Source: Euryhalocaulis sp050486445 (GTDB lineage: Bacteria; Pseudomonadota; Alphaproteobacteria; Caulobacterales; Maricaulaceae). From it: 64,000 nt of DNA. The notes beneath the pieces are model-generated. The model saw nothing but the letters and a program-made list of their open reading frames with translations. It did no database searches and was not told the origin of the DNA. A program made the position numbers and the translations under genes. Shown here piece after piece: positions 6,757 to 15,778 of the stretch. Where the stretch lies: positions 1 to 64,000 of the forward strand of contig JBJHDH010000001.1 in NCBI GenBank assembly GCA_050486445.1, in the 5' to 3' direction. Positions within the stretch are counted from its first letter, which is position 1. Every line of letters begins with the position of its first letter.

Positions 6757-8973
6757 ATGCGTAAGCATCTGAAGATTTTGATTGCGTCAGGCGCGGCTAT
6801 CGCGCTGGCGGCCTGCGGACAGCCGGACCGCGCTGCGGACAGCGGCGCCGGCGTTTCCGGCCCGGCCGCGGTGGACGACGCGCGGCTGCTGAACGCCGCA
6901 TCCGAGCCCGACCAATGGCTGACGCTGAGCGGCACCTATCTGGAGCAGCGCTACAGCACGCTGAACCAGATCAATACGGAGAACGTCTCCGAGCTGGGCC
7001 TGGCCTGGTTTGACAATTATGACGGCAAGACCGCCAAGGTGATGCAGGAAGGCACGCCGCTGTTCGTCGACGGCGTGCTCTATGTCTCCACCGCCTGGTC
7101 GAACGTCTATGCCTATGACGTGCGGACTGGCGAGCGCCTGTGGCGCTTCGATCCCGAAGTGCCGAACGAGTGGGCGGTCAATGTCTGCTGCGGCCTGGTG
7201 AACCGGGGGATCGCGGCCTATGACGGCAAAATCTATGTCGGCACGCTGGACGGCCGCCTGATCGCCATCGACGCCGGGACCGGGGAATCGGTCTGGGAAA
7301 CGATGACCATCGACCAGAGCCAGCCCTATTCCATCACCGGTCCGGTGCGCGTGGCCAAGGGTCAGGTGCTGGTCGGCAATTCCGGCGCCGAGTTCGGGGT
7401 GCGCGGCTATCTGTCCGCCTATGACGCCCAGACCGGCGAGCAGAACTGGCGCTTTTACACCGTTCCCGGCAATCCAGCCGACGGCTTTGAAAACGAAGCC
7501 ATGGAAATGGCAGCCGAAACATGGACCGGCGAATGGTGGCGCGTGGGCGGCGGCGGCACCGTGTGGGACGGCGTAACCTACGATCCCGTCACCAACCTGA
7601 TCTATATCGGGGTGGGCAACGGCTCGCCCTGGAGCGCGGTGCACCGCAGCCCCGATGGCGGCGACAATCTGTTCCTGTCGTCCATTGTCGCGGTTGACGC
7701 CGACACCGGTGAGTATCGCTGGCACTATCAGACCACGCCGTGGGAGACATGGGACTATACCGCCACCCAGCAGATGACCGTGGCGGAGCTGGAGCTGGAC
7801 GGCGAGCAGCGCCGCGTGGTGATGCAAGCGCCCAAAAACGGCTTCCTGTATGTGATCGACGCCTGGACCGGCGAGCTGCTGCGCGCCAATCCGTTCACCG
7901 AGGTGAACTGGGCCAGCCATGTGGATCTGGAAACCGGCCGGCCGCAAATCTATCCGGAAGCGCGCTATGATGTGACCGGCGAGCCGTTCAACAGCCTGCC
8001 CGGACCGCAAGGCGCCCGCGGCTGGCACCCGGTCGCCTACAGCCCGGAAACCGAGCTGATCTATCTGCCGGTTCAGGAGGCCTGGTTCTACTGGGTGTAT
8101 GAGCCCGACTGGCGGCCGCAGGAGACCGGCCTGAATCTGGGCGTCGCCTTCCCGGCCATGGCCCCTCCGGGCACGCCGAGCGGCTTCCAGGGCCATCTGC
8201 GCGCGATGAACCCCGATACGGGCGAGATCGTGTGGGAGAGCGACTATAACCAGGGCCCGACCGGCGGGGCGCTGGCCACCGCGGGCGGCCTGGTGTTCCA
8301 GGGCAACGGCGCCGGCCAGGAATTCCGCGCGTTCGACAAGCGGACCGGCGAAAAGCTGTGGAGCATGGACGCCCAGACCGGCGTGTTCGCCGGGCCGATC
8401 ACCTTCGAGCTGGATGGCGAGCAATATATCGCCGTCAGCGTCGGGGCGAACGACCAGAGCGACTATTTCGCGCCGACCTATGGCCGGATGCTGGTGTTCA
8501 AGCGGGGCGGAACCGTGCAACTGCCCGAGCGGCAGCCACACACGCCGCGTGAACTGAACCCGCCGCCGCTGGCCTCTGTGAATGAGAACCTCATCCAGGT
8601 CGGAGCGTCGCATTACAGCACGCTCTGCGCCACCTGCCACGGCCCGAACGCCGACGGCCGGACGCGGGGCGAGGTCTTCCCGGACCTGACCCGCACGCCG
8701 CTGCTGCACACCCAGGAAGGGTTTGACGTGGTGGTGCTGGAGGGCCTGCGCGAGGAGCAGGGCATGGTGGGCTTCGCCAACGAGCTCAGCGCCGAGGATT
8801 CGGAAGCGCTCCGCGCCTATCTGGTCTCGGTGGCGCAAGAAGCGCTCACCCGTCCCGCCTTTGGCGGCTTCGGCGGTGGTGGTGGCGGCGGTGGTGGTCA
8901 GGGCCAGGCCCCGGCTGCGGACGCCGATGCCGACGCCGAAGAACCCGCCGGCGACGGCATCCATCAGCAATAA
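6757..8973 (+). CDS. PQQ-dependent alcohol dehydrogenase with C-terminal cytochrome c, lipoprotein
   Basis: 738 aa. The N-terminus is a lipoprotein signal (LAAC, C20), so the enzyme is probably membrane-anchored and faces the periplasm. The eight-bladed propeller region carries vicinal Cys144-Cys145, VGNGSPW and the TWDYTATQQ segment of PQQ quinoproteins. The residue two after the catalytic Asp is Thr rather than Asp, which fits a calcium rather than a lanthanide enzyme. A haem c site, C624-A-T-C-H628, lies in the last 120 residues, as in quinohaemoprotein alcohol dehydrogenases. The C-terminus is a Gly-rich run followed by an Ala/Asp tail, which is unusual. ATG 6757 has GGGGGAGGAAG upstream. 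It oxidises an alcohol to an aldehyde; the substrate is unknown. Confidence 0.9.
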   Translation: MRKHLKILIASGAAIALAACGQPDRAADSGAGVSGPAAVDDARLLNAASEPDQWLTLSGTYLEQRYSTLNQINTENVSELGLAWFDNYDGKTAKVMQEGTPLFVDGVLYVSTAWSNVYAYDVRTGERLWRFDPEVPNEWAVNVCCGLVNRGIAAYDGKIYVGTLDGRLIAIDAGTGESVWETMTIDQSQPYSITGPVRVAKGQVLVGNSGAEFGVRGYLSAYDAQTGEQNWRFYTVPGNPADGFENEAMEMAAETWTGEWWRVGGGGTVWDGVTYDPVTNLIYIGVGNGSPWSAVHRSPDGGDNLFLSSIVAVDADTGEYRWHYQTTPWETWDYTATQQMTVAELELDGEQRRVVMQAPKNGFLYVIDAWTGELLRANPFTEVNWASHVDLETGRPQIYPEARYDVTGEPFNSLPGPQGARGWHPVAYSPETELIYLPVQEAWFYWVYEPDWRPQETGLNLGVAFPAMAPPGTPSGFQGHLRAMNPDTGEIVWESDYNQGPTGGALATAGGLVFQGNGAGQEFRAFDKRTGEKLWSMDAQTGVFAGPITFELDGEQYIAVSVGANDQSDYFAPTYGRMLVFKRGGTVQLPERQPHTPRELNPPPLASVNENLIQVGASHYSTLCATCHGPNADGRTRGEVFPDLTRTPLLHTQEGFDVVVLEGLREEQGMVGFANELSAEDSEALRAYLVSVAQEALTRPAFGGFGGGGGGGGGQGQAPAADADADAEEPAGDGIHQQ

Positions 8974-8980
8974 CAATAAT

Positions 8981-9006
8981 GGCGGGGAGCCTCCGGGCTC
9001 CCCGCC
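8981..9006 (+). terminator. hairpin just downstream of PQQ dehydrogenase
   Basis: 10-bp perfect stem (GGCGGGGAGC / GCTCCCCGCC), six-base loop, no T-run. It is probably a transcript-stabilising or pausing hairpin ahead of the real terminator at 9030. Confidence 0.5.
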
Positions 9007-9029
9007 GCCAATCACACGTCAAATTCATA

Positions 9030-9059
9030 AGCCCGGCGGAGAAATCCGCCGGGCTTTTT
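9030..9059 (+). terminator. intrinsic terminator after PQQ dehydrogenase
   Basis: 11-bp perfect stem AGCCCGGCGGA / TCCGCCGGGCT with a GAAA loop, then five T. The same 11-bp stem recurs in the terminator at 50306. It sits between convergent genes. Confidence 0.9.
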
Positions 9060-9100
9060 CTTGGTCTGGATCGCAGAGCTTGTGGGCAGCCGGACGCCGT

Positions 9101-9532
9101 TCAGCCCGCATCCGCGGTGAGGCCGGCGGCCTTGATGCCCGCGGCGGCCGCGGCCTCGTCATTGTCCGACGTATCGCCGGAAATGCCGACCGCGCCCAGC
9201 AACGCGCCGGACCCGTCGCGGATCAGCACGCCGCCCGGAACCGGGACCAGCGAACCGCCGACCGCGTGCGTGGCGGCGGCGATGAAATGCGGCCGGTCTT
9301 CCGCCATTTTGGCGATGGTGCGCGAGCCCATGCCGAAAGCGACGGCGCCGTAGGCCTTGCCCATCGCCACCTCGGCGCGCTTCAGGCTGGCGCCGTCCTG
9401 GCTGGCGGCGGCTTTCAGCGAACCGCGCGCATCCAGCACCACCACCGACAAAGATTTCAGGCCGTTGGAACCTGCATGCGCCAGCGCGCCTTCGATAATG
9501 GTCTGGGCGGCGGAAAGGCTGAGATCGGCCAC
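9101..9532 (-). CDS. GlcG/HbpS family protein
   Basis: 143 aa, a full-length member of the GlcG/HbpS (DUF336) family: ASQDGASLKRAEVAMGKAYGAVAFG in the first half, then GGVLIRDGSGALLGAVGISG and DNDEAAAAAGIKAA at the end. These cytoplasmic or exported proteins of about 140 residues often accompany oxidoreductase and catabolic operons; some bind haem, others have no known activity. No signal peptide is visible. It is the last gene of a nine-gene minus-strand run, 81 bp after the cytochrome c gene. Confidence 0.85.
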   Translation of the reverse strand: MADLSLSAAQTIIEGALAHAGSNGLKSLSVVVLDARGSLKAAASQDGASLKRAEVAMGKAYGAVAFGMGSRTIAKMAEDRPHFIAAATHAVGGSLVPVPGGVLIRDGSGALLGAVGISGDTSDNDEAAAAAGIKAAGLTADAG

Positions 9533-9613
9533 GGCGGTCCTCCGGCGATGTGTGTGAAAAAAGCGTGGCCGATATAGCGCGGCGGCGCGGCTGCGTCACG
9601 TTCTTGCGGAATT

Positions 9614-10018
9614 CTATTCCGCGTTCAGCGACTTCATATAGGCGATCAGGTCGGCGCGTTCCTGCGCGTTGGCGACCGGGAAGGCCATCGTGGTGCCGGG
9701 CGCGACGGTGAAGGGCGAGGCGAGGAAGCGGTCCAGCGTCTCGTCATCCCAGACCAGACCAGAATTTTTCAGCGCCGGCGTGTAGAGCGGAAAGTCCTCG
9801 TCCGAGGCCGCGGGGCGTCCGGCGGCGCCGCGCAGGTCGGGCGCGATGGCGCCAGACTGGCCGGTATGGCAGGTGGCGCAGATGCCGAAGGCCGCCTGAC
9901 CGCGCGCCACATCGCCTTCGCCTTCCGCGAACGCCGCGCGCGGCGCGAACGCGAGCGTGGAAGAGACGGCGAGCGCGAATGCGAGCGCCGGCGCCCTGTG
10001 CTTCATCGTGTTTGTCAT
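9614..10018 (-). CDS. periplasmic class I cytochrome c
   Basis: 134 aa from ATG 10018 (GAGGAC upstream). A longer in-frame extension to 10159 has no support and would bury the signal peptide. Signal peptide residues 1-31 are cut near AFA/EGEG. The haem site is C47-A-T-C50-H51 and the probable axial Met is in GTTMAFP; HTGQSGAIAPDLRGAAGR and the final YMKSLN are typical of small class I cytochromes c. It lies directly downstream of the molybdenum hydroxylase subunits and probably accepts their electrons in the periplasm. Confidence 0.9.
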   Translation of the reverse strand: MTNTMKHRAPALAFALAVSSTLAFAPRAAFAEGEGDVARGQAAFGICATCHTGQSGAIAPDLRGAAGRPAASDEDFPLYTPALKNSGLVWDDETLDRFLASPFTVAPGTTMAFPVANAQERADLIAYMKSLNAE

Positions 10019-10136
10019 GTCCTCAACGGTCCGGAATCGGCCGCCCATTTTTGATTCTTCGTTTCGTTTTTTCAGCCGCCCCAGCCTGGCCGGTCCATCG
10101 GAATGGATCACGCGCCTGACCTCAAATACAAGCGAT

Positions 10137-10181
10137 TTCATCAGCTTGCGCTGCATCAAAGATGCAGCGCAAGCTGATGAA
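10137..10181. repeat. perfect 21-bp inverted repeat with 3-base loop
   Basis: Left arm 10137-10157, loop AAA, right arm 10161-10181, with no mismatch. The arms start TTCATCAGC and end CTGCATC. It begins 9 bp after the stop of the molybdopterin subunit and precedes the cytochrome c gene. There is no T-run on either side, so it is an atypical terminator. It may act as an RNA processing or stabilising hairpin, or as a protein site. Confidence 0.9.
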
Positions 10182-10190
10182 GCTTATGCC

Positions 10191-12440
10191 TTACGCCGAG
10201 GCCTGATTGAGATTGTCGAACGGCAGGGCGCGGATGCGCCGGCCCGACGCGGCATAGAGCGCATTGACCAGAGCCGGCAGCGCCGGCGGGGTGGCCGGCT
10301 CGCCAAGCCCGGTCGGCGAATTGTCGGTGATGTGGAAATGCACATCGACCGGCGGCGCCTCGTTCATCCGGAGCAGCGGATAGGTATGGAAGTTGGTGTC
10401 CTGGATCCGGCCATTTTCATAACCGAGCGCCAGACGCGCCTGTCCCAGACCTTCGAGCGTGCCGCCCTCGACCTGGTTGACGCCGCCGGTCGGATTGATG
10501 ATGTGAGACCCGACATCGCCGACGACCCAGACCTTGTCGATCTTCCAGTCGCCATTATCGCGCACCGTCGCCTGCACCACATGGGCGAAATAGCCCAGGT
10601 GCGCGTAATAGCAGGAGATACCCATGCCTGTGCCGCGCGGCAGCGAGCCGCGATTGGCCCAGCCGGACCGCTCCGCCACCACGCGCAGCACATCGGCCAT
10701 GCGCGCATTGCTGAAGCCCGGCGTCGGACCGGCGAAGCCCGGCGTGACCTGCACTTCGCGCGGCTCGCCCAGCAGATCCAGATGGAACTGGAGCGGATCC
10801 TTGCCGGAAGCTTCCGCCGCCTCGTCCAGGAAGGACATGAAGGCGAACGCCAGCGCATTGGCGCCCGGCGCCCGCATCGGGCCGGTCGCGATGTTCAGCG
10901 GCAGCAGAGTGACGCCGTAACGCAGATTCGGCACATAATCGGCCGGGAACGCGCCCGCGCCGAGATCGGCCGAGGATGACGGCCGTCCGTCACGGCCGAA
11001 CGACACGAAATGATCGCGGAAGCCGACAAGATTGCCTTCCGCGTCCAGCGCCGCGCCGAATTTGTGATAGCCGGCGGGGCGATAAAAGCTGTGCTTCAGA
11101 TCGTCTTCACGGGTCCAGAGCAGCTTGACCGGAACGCCCGCCTGCTGGGCGATGGCCGCGGCCTCCACCATATAATTATTGCTCAGCCGCCGGCCGAAGC
11201 CGCCGCCGCTGCGGATGATATGGATCGTGATGTCGGAGGGCTCGACGCCGAGCGCGTTTGAGATCAGCACGCGGCCGGGCTCGGGATTCTGCGTCGGCGA
11301 CCAGACCTCCACCTTGCCGTCCGGATAGACGGCGACGGTGGTGTTTTGCGGTTCCAGCGGCGCATGCGACAGGAACGGATAGGCGTATTCCGCCTCGATC
11401 ACTTTCGCCGCATTGGCGAAGGCGGCGTCGACATCGCCGTCATCGCGCAGGGTCTGCGCCGGCGCCTGATCGAACAGCTCCCGCGCGCGGGCGTGGAACG
11501 CGGTTTCGCTGCCGCTCGTATCGCCCTCGTCCCATTCGATGCGCAGGGCGGAGCGGGCGCGATTGGCGTGCCACCAGGTGTCGGCGACGATGGCGACGCC
11601 ATCCACCAGACCTTCCAGCGCATTGCCGCCCAGCGTGCCTTCGGTGCTGTAATTGCCGCGCACGACAAAGGCGTCGACCACGCCCGGCATCGCCTTCACC
11701 GCATCCAGGTCGGCGCTGACGACGCGGCCGCCCGGCACACGGCATTTTTCAAACACGGCGTGCTTCATGCCCGGCACGTCGATATCGATGCCGAAAATCG
11801 GCTGGCCGGTAAGGATCGTGGCCGTATCGACCTGAGGCTTGCTGACCCCGATGATGCGGTATTGCGAAGGCTCTTTCAGCGTCAGCGTATTGGGCGCCGG
11901 GGCCGGGAGCTGCGCCGCCTCGGCGGCGAGCTGGCCGTAATCGAAGGCGCGGCTGGACGCCTGATGGCGCACCTGGCCCGGAACCGTGTCGCACTCGGCC
12001 GGGTCGACGCCCCAGCGGCGGGCGGCGGCTTCGATCAGCATCGCGCGCGCGGCGGCGCCGGTCTGGCGCATCGGCGTCCAGTTCATCGGCGTGGCGAAGC
12101 TACCGCCCGCGAACTGCGCGCCATAGCGGGCGCCGTCGGCGATGGCGTCAACGACGATCACGTCGTCCCAGTCGACGTCCAGCTCCTCGGCGACCAGCAT
12201 GGGCAGCATGGTCTTGATGCCCTGCCCGATCTCCGGAACCTTGCTGATGATACGGACCTTCCCGTCCGGCTGGACGGTGACATAGACATTCAACTCGCCT
12301 TCCCCGGCGGCGGACTGAGCCGAGGCGGCGGAAGCGAAGGTGAGCGTGAGCAGCAGCCCGCCGCCCGCGGCGGCGCCGGTCTTCAGAAAGACGCGGCGTG
12401 ACAGGCTGATGGAATTGGTTTCAGCGTGATCGAGCGGCAT
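10191..12440 (-). CDS. molybdopterin-binding subunit of a xanthine-dehydrogenase-family enzyme (IorB type)
   Basis: 749 aa. A Tat signal (LSRRVFLKTG, R15-R16, then an Ala/Gly/Leu core ending ASA) marks it for folded export with cofactor. The body has the duplicated aldehyde oxidase/xanthine dehydrogenase C-terminal domain arrangement of isoquinoline 1-oxidoreductase beta subunits: GQPIFGIDIDVPGM, RSGGGFGRRL, and TGLGEPATPP with the likely catalytic Glu near the C-terminus. Family members hydroxylate N-heterocycles or oxidise aldehydes using water-derived oxygen. The 2Fe-2S subunit gene is 3 bp upstream and a cytochrome c gene follows. The substrate cannot be read from the sequence. Confidence 0.9.
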   Translation of the reverse strand: MPLDHAETNSISLSRRVFLKTGAAAGGGLLLTLTFASAASAQSAAGEGELNVYVTVQPDGKVRIISKVPEIGQGIKTMLPMLVAEELDVDWDDVIVVDAIADGARYGAQFAGGSFATPMNWTPMRQTGAAARAMLIEAAARRWGVDPAECDTVPGQVRHQASSRAFDYGQLAAEAAQLPAPAPNTLTLKEPSQYRIIGVSKPQVDTATILTGQPIFGIDIDVPGMKHAVFEKCRVPGGRVVSADLDAVKAMPGVVDAFVVRGNYSTEGTLGGNALEGLVDGVAIVADTWWHANRARSALRIEWDEGDTSGSETAFHARARELFDQAPAQTLRDDGDVDAAFANAAKVIEAEYAYPFLSHAPLEPQNTTVAVYPDGKVEVWSPTQNPEPGRVLISNALGVEPSDITIHIIRSGGGFGRRLSNNYMVEAAAIAQQAGVPVKLLWTREDDLKHSFYRPAGYHKFGAALDAEGNLVGFRDHFVSFGRDGRPSSSADLGAGAFPADYVPNLRYGVTLLPLNIATGPMRAPGANALAFAFMSFLDEAAEASGKDPLQFHLDLLGEPREVQVTPGFAGPTPGFSNARMADVLRVVAERSGWANRGSLPRGTGMGISCYYAHLGYFAHVVQATVRDNGDWKIDKVWVVGDVGSHIINPTGGVNQVEGGTLEGLGQARLALGYENGRIQDTNFHTYPLLRMNEAPPVDVHFHITDNSPTGLGEPATPPALPALVNALYAASGRRIRALPFDNLNQASA

Positions 12441-12443
12441 GGA

Positions 12444-12923
12444 TCAGACCTCCCGCGAGTCGGCGGTGGACAGGCCGGCGGCGCGCTTGATCGCCGCGCG
12501 GATGCGCACATAGGTGGCGCAGCGACAGATATTCCCCGCCATGGCGGCGTCGATATCCGCGTCGCTGGGCGCGGGCGTGGTTTCCAGCAGCGCCGCGGCC
12601 GACATGATCTGTCCGGCCTGGCAATAGCCGCACTGGATCACGTCTTCTTCCAGCCAGGCGTCCTGAAGCTTGCGGCCGATTTCGGTATCGCCGACGCCTT
12701 CGATCGTGGTGATGCGGGCGCCGCCAACCGCCGCGACCGGCGTGACGCAGGCGCGCACCGCCGCGCCGTCCAGATGCACGGTGCAGGCGCCGCACAGCGC
12801 CGCGCCGCAACCATATTTCGAGCCCTTGAGATCCATTACATCGCGCAGAGCCCACAGCAGCGGCATGTCGGCTTCGACATCCACTTCATGGTCCACGCCG
12901 TTCACATTAAGAGTGAAAGCCAT
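12444..12923 (-). CDS. 2Fe-2S subunit of the molybdenum hydroxylase (IorA type)
   Basis: 159 aa. The N-terminal plant-ferredoxin-like cluster is C39, C44, C47, C59; the C-terminal four-helix cluster is C98-x-x-C101 (CGYC) and C133-x-C135 (CRC). Length and order match the small subunit of two-subunit molybdenum hydroxylases. It has no export signal, so it would be carried across the membrane with the Tat-tagged large subunit whose gene starts 3 bp downstream. It transfers electrons from the molybdenum centre, probably to the neighbouring cytochrome c. The 141 bp upstream (12924-13064) holds no gene. Confidence 0.93.
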   Translation of the reverse strand: MAFTLNVNGVDHEVDVEADMPLLWALRDVMDLKGSKYGCGAALCGACTVHLDGAAVRACVTPVAAVGGARITTIEGVGDTEIGRKLQDAWLEEDVIQCGYCQAGQIMSAAALLETTPAPSDADIDAAMAGNICRCATYVRIRAAIKRAAGLSTADSREV

Positions 12924-13064
12924 CGTTCGCTCCGCCAGCGGTCATTGTTATCTTGCGCGGCGGCGCATTGTTGCCTGCTTCACCCGCCGAGCGCTCCCCT
13001 TTCGCCCAGTATAAGAGGTTCCTGCGCCCGGCTCAAAGCCCGGCGGCGCCGCAAAAGCCTGAAC

Positions 13065-13712
13065 TCACGGTAATGTTTCACCGGCCGCCGCGCGGGCGAA
13101 ATCGGCCGGCGAGTCGAAATCCGCCAGCCACACCTCCGGCACCGCGATTCCAGCCGTTTCCGGAGCGGCGCGCAGGATCGGCCGCGCGCCCTCATCGGCC
13201 CGCGCCCGCGCCAGCCGGGGCAGAAACCCGGCGTGAAAGGCCGCGGGCGGGCCGCGCCAGCCGCCCTCAGCCCCGCCGCTTTGGCTGAACGCCAGCGAAT
13301 CGGGGTCCGCCGGGTCGATCCGGGCGAGCAGGCCGCGCAAATGCGCCTCGGGCACAAACGGCATATCGGCCAGCATCAGCAGCACAGCGGCGGGGCTGTG
13401 CGCGGCGGCGGCGGCCGCCCCGGCGGCCAGCGAGCCGCCCTGCCCCCGCTGCGGCGCCGGATTGGTCACGATCTCGAAACCGAGTTCGGCCAGGCGCCGG
13501 GCGTGCGGCGCATCCGGTCCGACGACGGCGATCCGGACCTGAAACGGCAAGGCGGCGAGCAGGCCGGCGGCATGCTCGAACAGCGGCTTGCCGTGCAGAT
13601 CGGCTGTCAGTTTTTCACCCGGATAGCGGCGCGACAGGCCGGCGGCGAGCAGGATGGCGGCGGTCTGGGCGACAGGGACTCCGGGGGGATTCCCCGGCCC
13701 GGCGGCGGTCAT
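13065..13712 (-). CDS. MocA-like molybdenum cofactor cytidylyltransferase
   Basis: 215 aa from ATG 13712, which overlaps the stop of the preceding xdhC-like gene as ATGA; a longer in-frame extension only overlaps xdhC and was rejected. AAILLAAGLSRRYPGEKL is the nucleotide-binding signature of MobA-like NTP transferases; APQRGQGGSLAAG and LADMPFV follow in the expected places. Members of this family add CMP (MocA) or GMP to molybdopterin; the molybdenum hydroxylase downstream makes the cytosine form more likely. Translational coupling to xdhC supports a role in cofactor loading. Confidence 0.85.
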   Translation of the reverse strand: MTAAGPGNPPGVPVAQTAAILLAAGLSRRYPGEKLTADLHGKPLFEHAAGLLAALPFQVRIAVVGPDAPHARRLAELGFEIVTNPAPQRGQGGSLAAGAAAAAAHSPAAVLLMLADMPFVPEAHLRGLLARIDPADPDSLAFSQSGGAEGGWRGPPAAFHAGFLPRLARARADEGARPILRAAPETAGIAVPEVWLADFDSPADFARAAAGETLP

Positions 13713-14779
13713 CGCGTCCGCCAGGCTCCGGCGATTTCGGCCAGCGCCGACAAAGCCAGCGAGGCCGGGTCGCGCGTGGCGGCGAGCAGGCCGATAGGGC
13801 CGCGCAGCCGGGCCATGTCTTCCGGCGGAACGCCAAGGGCGGCCAGCTCTTCCAGCCTCGCAGCCGCCGTGCGGCGGCTGCCCACCGCGCCGATATAGAA
13901 GGCCGGGCCGGACAAAGCGCGGCGCAGCAGCGGGATTTCCCATTCACGCTCGTGAAACAGCAGCACCATCGCCGTCCATGCGTCGGCGGGAAGCTCCGGC
14001 GCGGCGGCGGCCGAGCGCAGGCGCACGATTTCCGCCCCCTCCGCCGCGCAGGCGTCCAGCGCCGCCTGATCCGGTGAAATGGCGCAGATGTCATAACCGG
14101 CGGCGCGCGCAACGCGGGTCATGGTCAGCAGCTCCGCCCCCTGACCGGCGGCGGCGATCCGCAGACGCGGCGCATAGGAGCGCAGGAAGCGGCCCTCGCC
14201 GGGCGAGGCCGCCGCATCCTCGCGGAAGCTGATCGCGCCGGTTCCCAGATCGAGGGCCAGCGCGAAGGGGCGGCGGGCGACGGCGAAGGCCAAGGCGCGC
14301 TCCAGCGCCACGGGCGAGGGACCGACGGAAAACAGGATTTGCAGGGCCGAACCGCATGGCAGCGCGATATCGACATATTGCGATCCCTGACCGTAGCGCA
14401 CCAGCCGCCCGGCGCCTTCGCGCATGGCGGCCTGGGCCTCGGCCACGATGGCGCGCTCCACACAGCCGGACGAGACATGGCCGACGCTGCGGCCGTCCTC
14501 CGCCACCGCCATCTGCGCCCCGGCGCCGCGCGGCGACGTGCCATAGACCTGAACCACGGTGGCGATGCAGACCGACAGACCGCGCACGCGCTCGCCCGCC
14601 GCGAAGGCGATGACATCGAGACCGGCGGGGTCGAACGGCGCCAGCACAGAGGATTCCTCAGCCGTCACGTCAGGGGCGCCCGGCGCAACAGTCTGCGCGC
14701 CTGACTGGACGCCTGACTGGGCGCCTGTCCGCATGGCGGTCTTCGCAGTCTGGGCGGTTCGTTCCAGCGCGGCGCTCAC
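13709..14779 (-). CDS. xdhC: XdhC-family molybdenum cofactor insertion/sulfuration factor
   Basis: 356 aa. The N-terminal XdhC/CoxI domain contains SPRGAGAQMAV, HVSSGCVERAIVAEA and LPCGSALQI; a C-terminal Rossmann-like part contains FYIGAVGSRRTAAARLEEL. XdhC binds the sulfurated molybdenum cofactor and hands it to xanthine-dehydrogenase-family enzymes in the cytoplasm before export. The first 35 residues are a low-complexity stretch with a small tandem repeat (GAQSGVQSGAQ); translation might instead start at ATG 14734. It follows the hydrolase gene by 30 bp and overlaps mocA by 4 bp. Confidence 0.88.
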   Translation of the reverse strand: MSAALERTAQTAKTAMRTGAQSGVQSGAQTVAPGAPDVTAEESSVLAPFDPAGLDVIAFAAGERVRGLSVCIATVVQVYGTSPRGAGAQMAVAEDGRSVGHVSSGCVERAIVAEAQAAMREGAGRLVRYGQGSQYVDIALPCGSALQILFSVGPSPVALERALAFAVARRPFALALDLGTGAISFREDAAASPGEGRFLRSYAPRLRIAAAGQGAELLTMTRVARAAGYDICAISPDQAALDACAAEGAEIVRLRSAAAAPELPADAWTAMVLLFHEREWEIPLLRRALSGPAFYIGAVGSRRTAAARLEELAALGVPPEDMARLRGPIGLLAATRDPASLALSALAEIAGAWRTR

Positions 14780-14809
14780 CCGGTCCTCCGCTCTCTCTCC
14801 AGCCTCAAT

Positions 14810-15745
14810 CTATCGCGCGGCGGCGGCCCCGGCCACGAAGGCGCGCAGCGGATCGGTCAACGAATTATCCGCCGTGCCGATGGCGAAGGCCTCTGACAGA
14901 TGGCTGTGATTGGGCAGGCGCACATGGTTCACCGGCTTTGCGGCGGCGTGCAGCGCATCGGTCAGCAGCGCGGTCTGGGCGATGGCGTCGGGCGTATCCA
15001 GCTCGCCATCGACGATCAGCAGCGGAATATCCGTTGCGACCAGACCCGGCAGCGGGCTCATCTCCGCGTAACGGGATTCATCCTCGCCATAATAGGCGGC
15101 GCGGAACGAGGCGCCCGAGCCGATATCGTAGGCGCCGCCGGACATCAGCACCGCGCCGGCGACGGGCTGCGCATCCTGGCCGCGCGCGGCGACATAATCC
15201 GCGACATGACTGGCTCCGGCGGAATGGCCGAACAGCACCACCTTCTCCGCATCGCCGCCATAGACGCCGATATTCTCGCGCATCCAGTGCACCACGCGAT
15301 CCAGATCCTCGACCCCGGCGGGATATTGATGCTCTGGCGCCAGGCGGTGATTGATCTGCACGCCGACCATGCCGTGATCGGCGGCCCAGCGCGAGATGTT
15401 GTCGTAATAGAAAGAATTCGGCCCGCGCTTCGACCCGCCGGTGAAGCCGCCGCCATGCACAAACACCAGAACCGGACGGCCGCCTTCGTTTTCCGGCGAG
15501 GCGAAAACATCGAGCACATGCCGCTCGTGCGGGCCGTATTGCAGGTCGCGATAGACCAGCACGCCTTCATAGGGTTCGGACGGATGCAGTTCGGCATAGG
15601 CGGCGCCGGTGCGCGCCACCTCGATCACCGGACCGATTTCGCGCAGCAGGTCGGCGATGTCCTGCGGCATGCCGTCCGGCTTTTCCTGCGCGGCGGCGGG
15701 GACGGCGATCAGGGCGGCGGCCATGATGGCGACTCCTGCTTTCAT
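14810..15745 (-). CDS. secreted alpha/beta hydrolase (carboxylesterase)
   Basis: 311 aa. The signal peptide is about 19 residues long, cut after AAA/QEK. VFVHGGGFTGG is the oxyanion-hole motif, GHSAGAS the nucleophile elbow, DGELDTPD the acid and NHSHLS the histidine, all in the order of hormone-sensitive-lipase/BD-FAE-type esterases. It would act on an ester or feruloyl-type substrate in the periplasm. It lies 33 bp after the small Tat-like gene and 30 bp before xdhC, apparently in the same operon. The physiological ester is unknown. Confidence 0.85.
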   Translation of the reverse strand: MKAGVAIMAAALIAVPAAAQEKPDGMPQDIADLLREIGPVIEVARTGAAYAELHPSEPYEGVLVYRDLQYGPHERHVLDVFASPENEGGRPVLVFVHGGGFTGGSKRGPNSFYYDNISRWAADHGMVGVQINHRLAPEHQYPAGVEDLDRVVHWMRENIGVYGGDAEKVVLFGHSAGASHVADYVAARGQDAQPVAGAVLMSGGAYDIGSGASFRAAYYGEDESRYAEMSPLPGLVATDIPLLIVDGELDTPDAIAQTALLTDALHAAAKPVNHVRLPNHSHLSEAFAIGTADNSLTDPLRAFVAGAAAAR

Positions 15746-15778
15746 CTATTGCTCCTTTAATCTCATCGCGCCGCGCGC

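Noticed and set aside
6787..9015. 742-codon open frame antisense to the PQQ dehydrogenase
   Set aside because: Mirror of a strong coding frame; no motif, no ribosome site, and the plus-strand product is unmistakable.
14680..14735. GAQSGVQSGAQ repeat at the XdhC start as a functional module
   Set aside because: Probably just non-conserved N-terminal sequence, possibly upstream of the true start at 14734.
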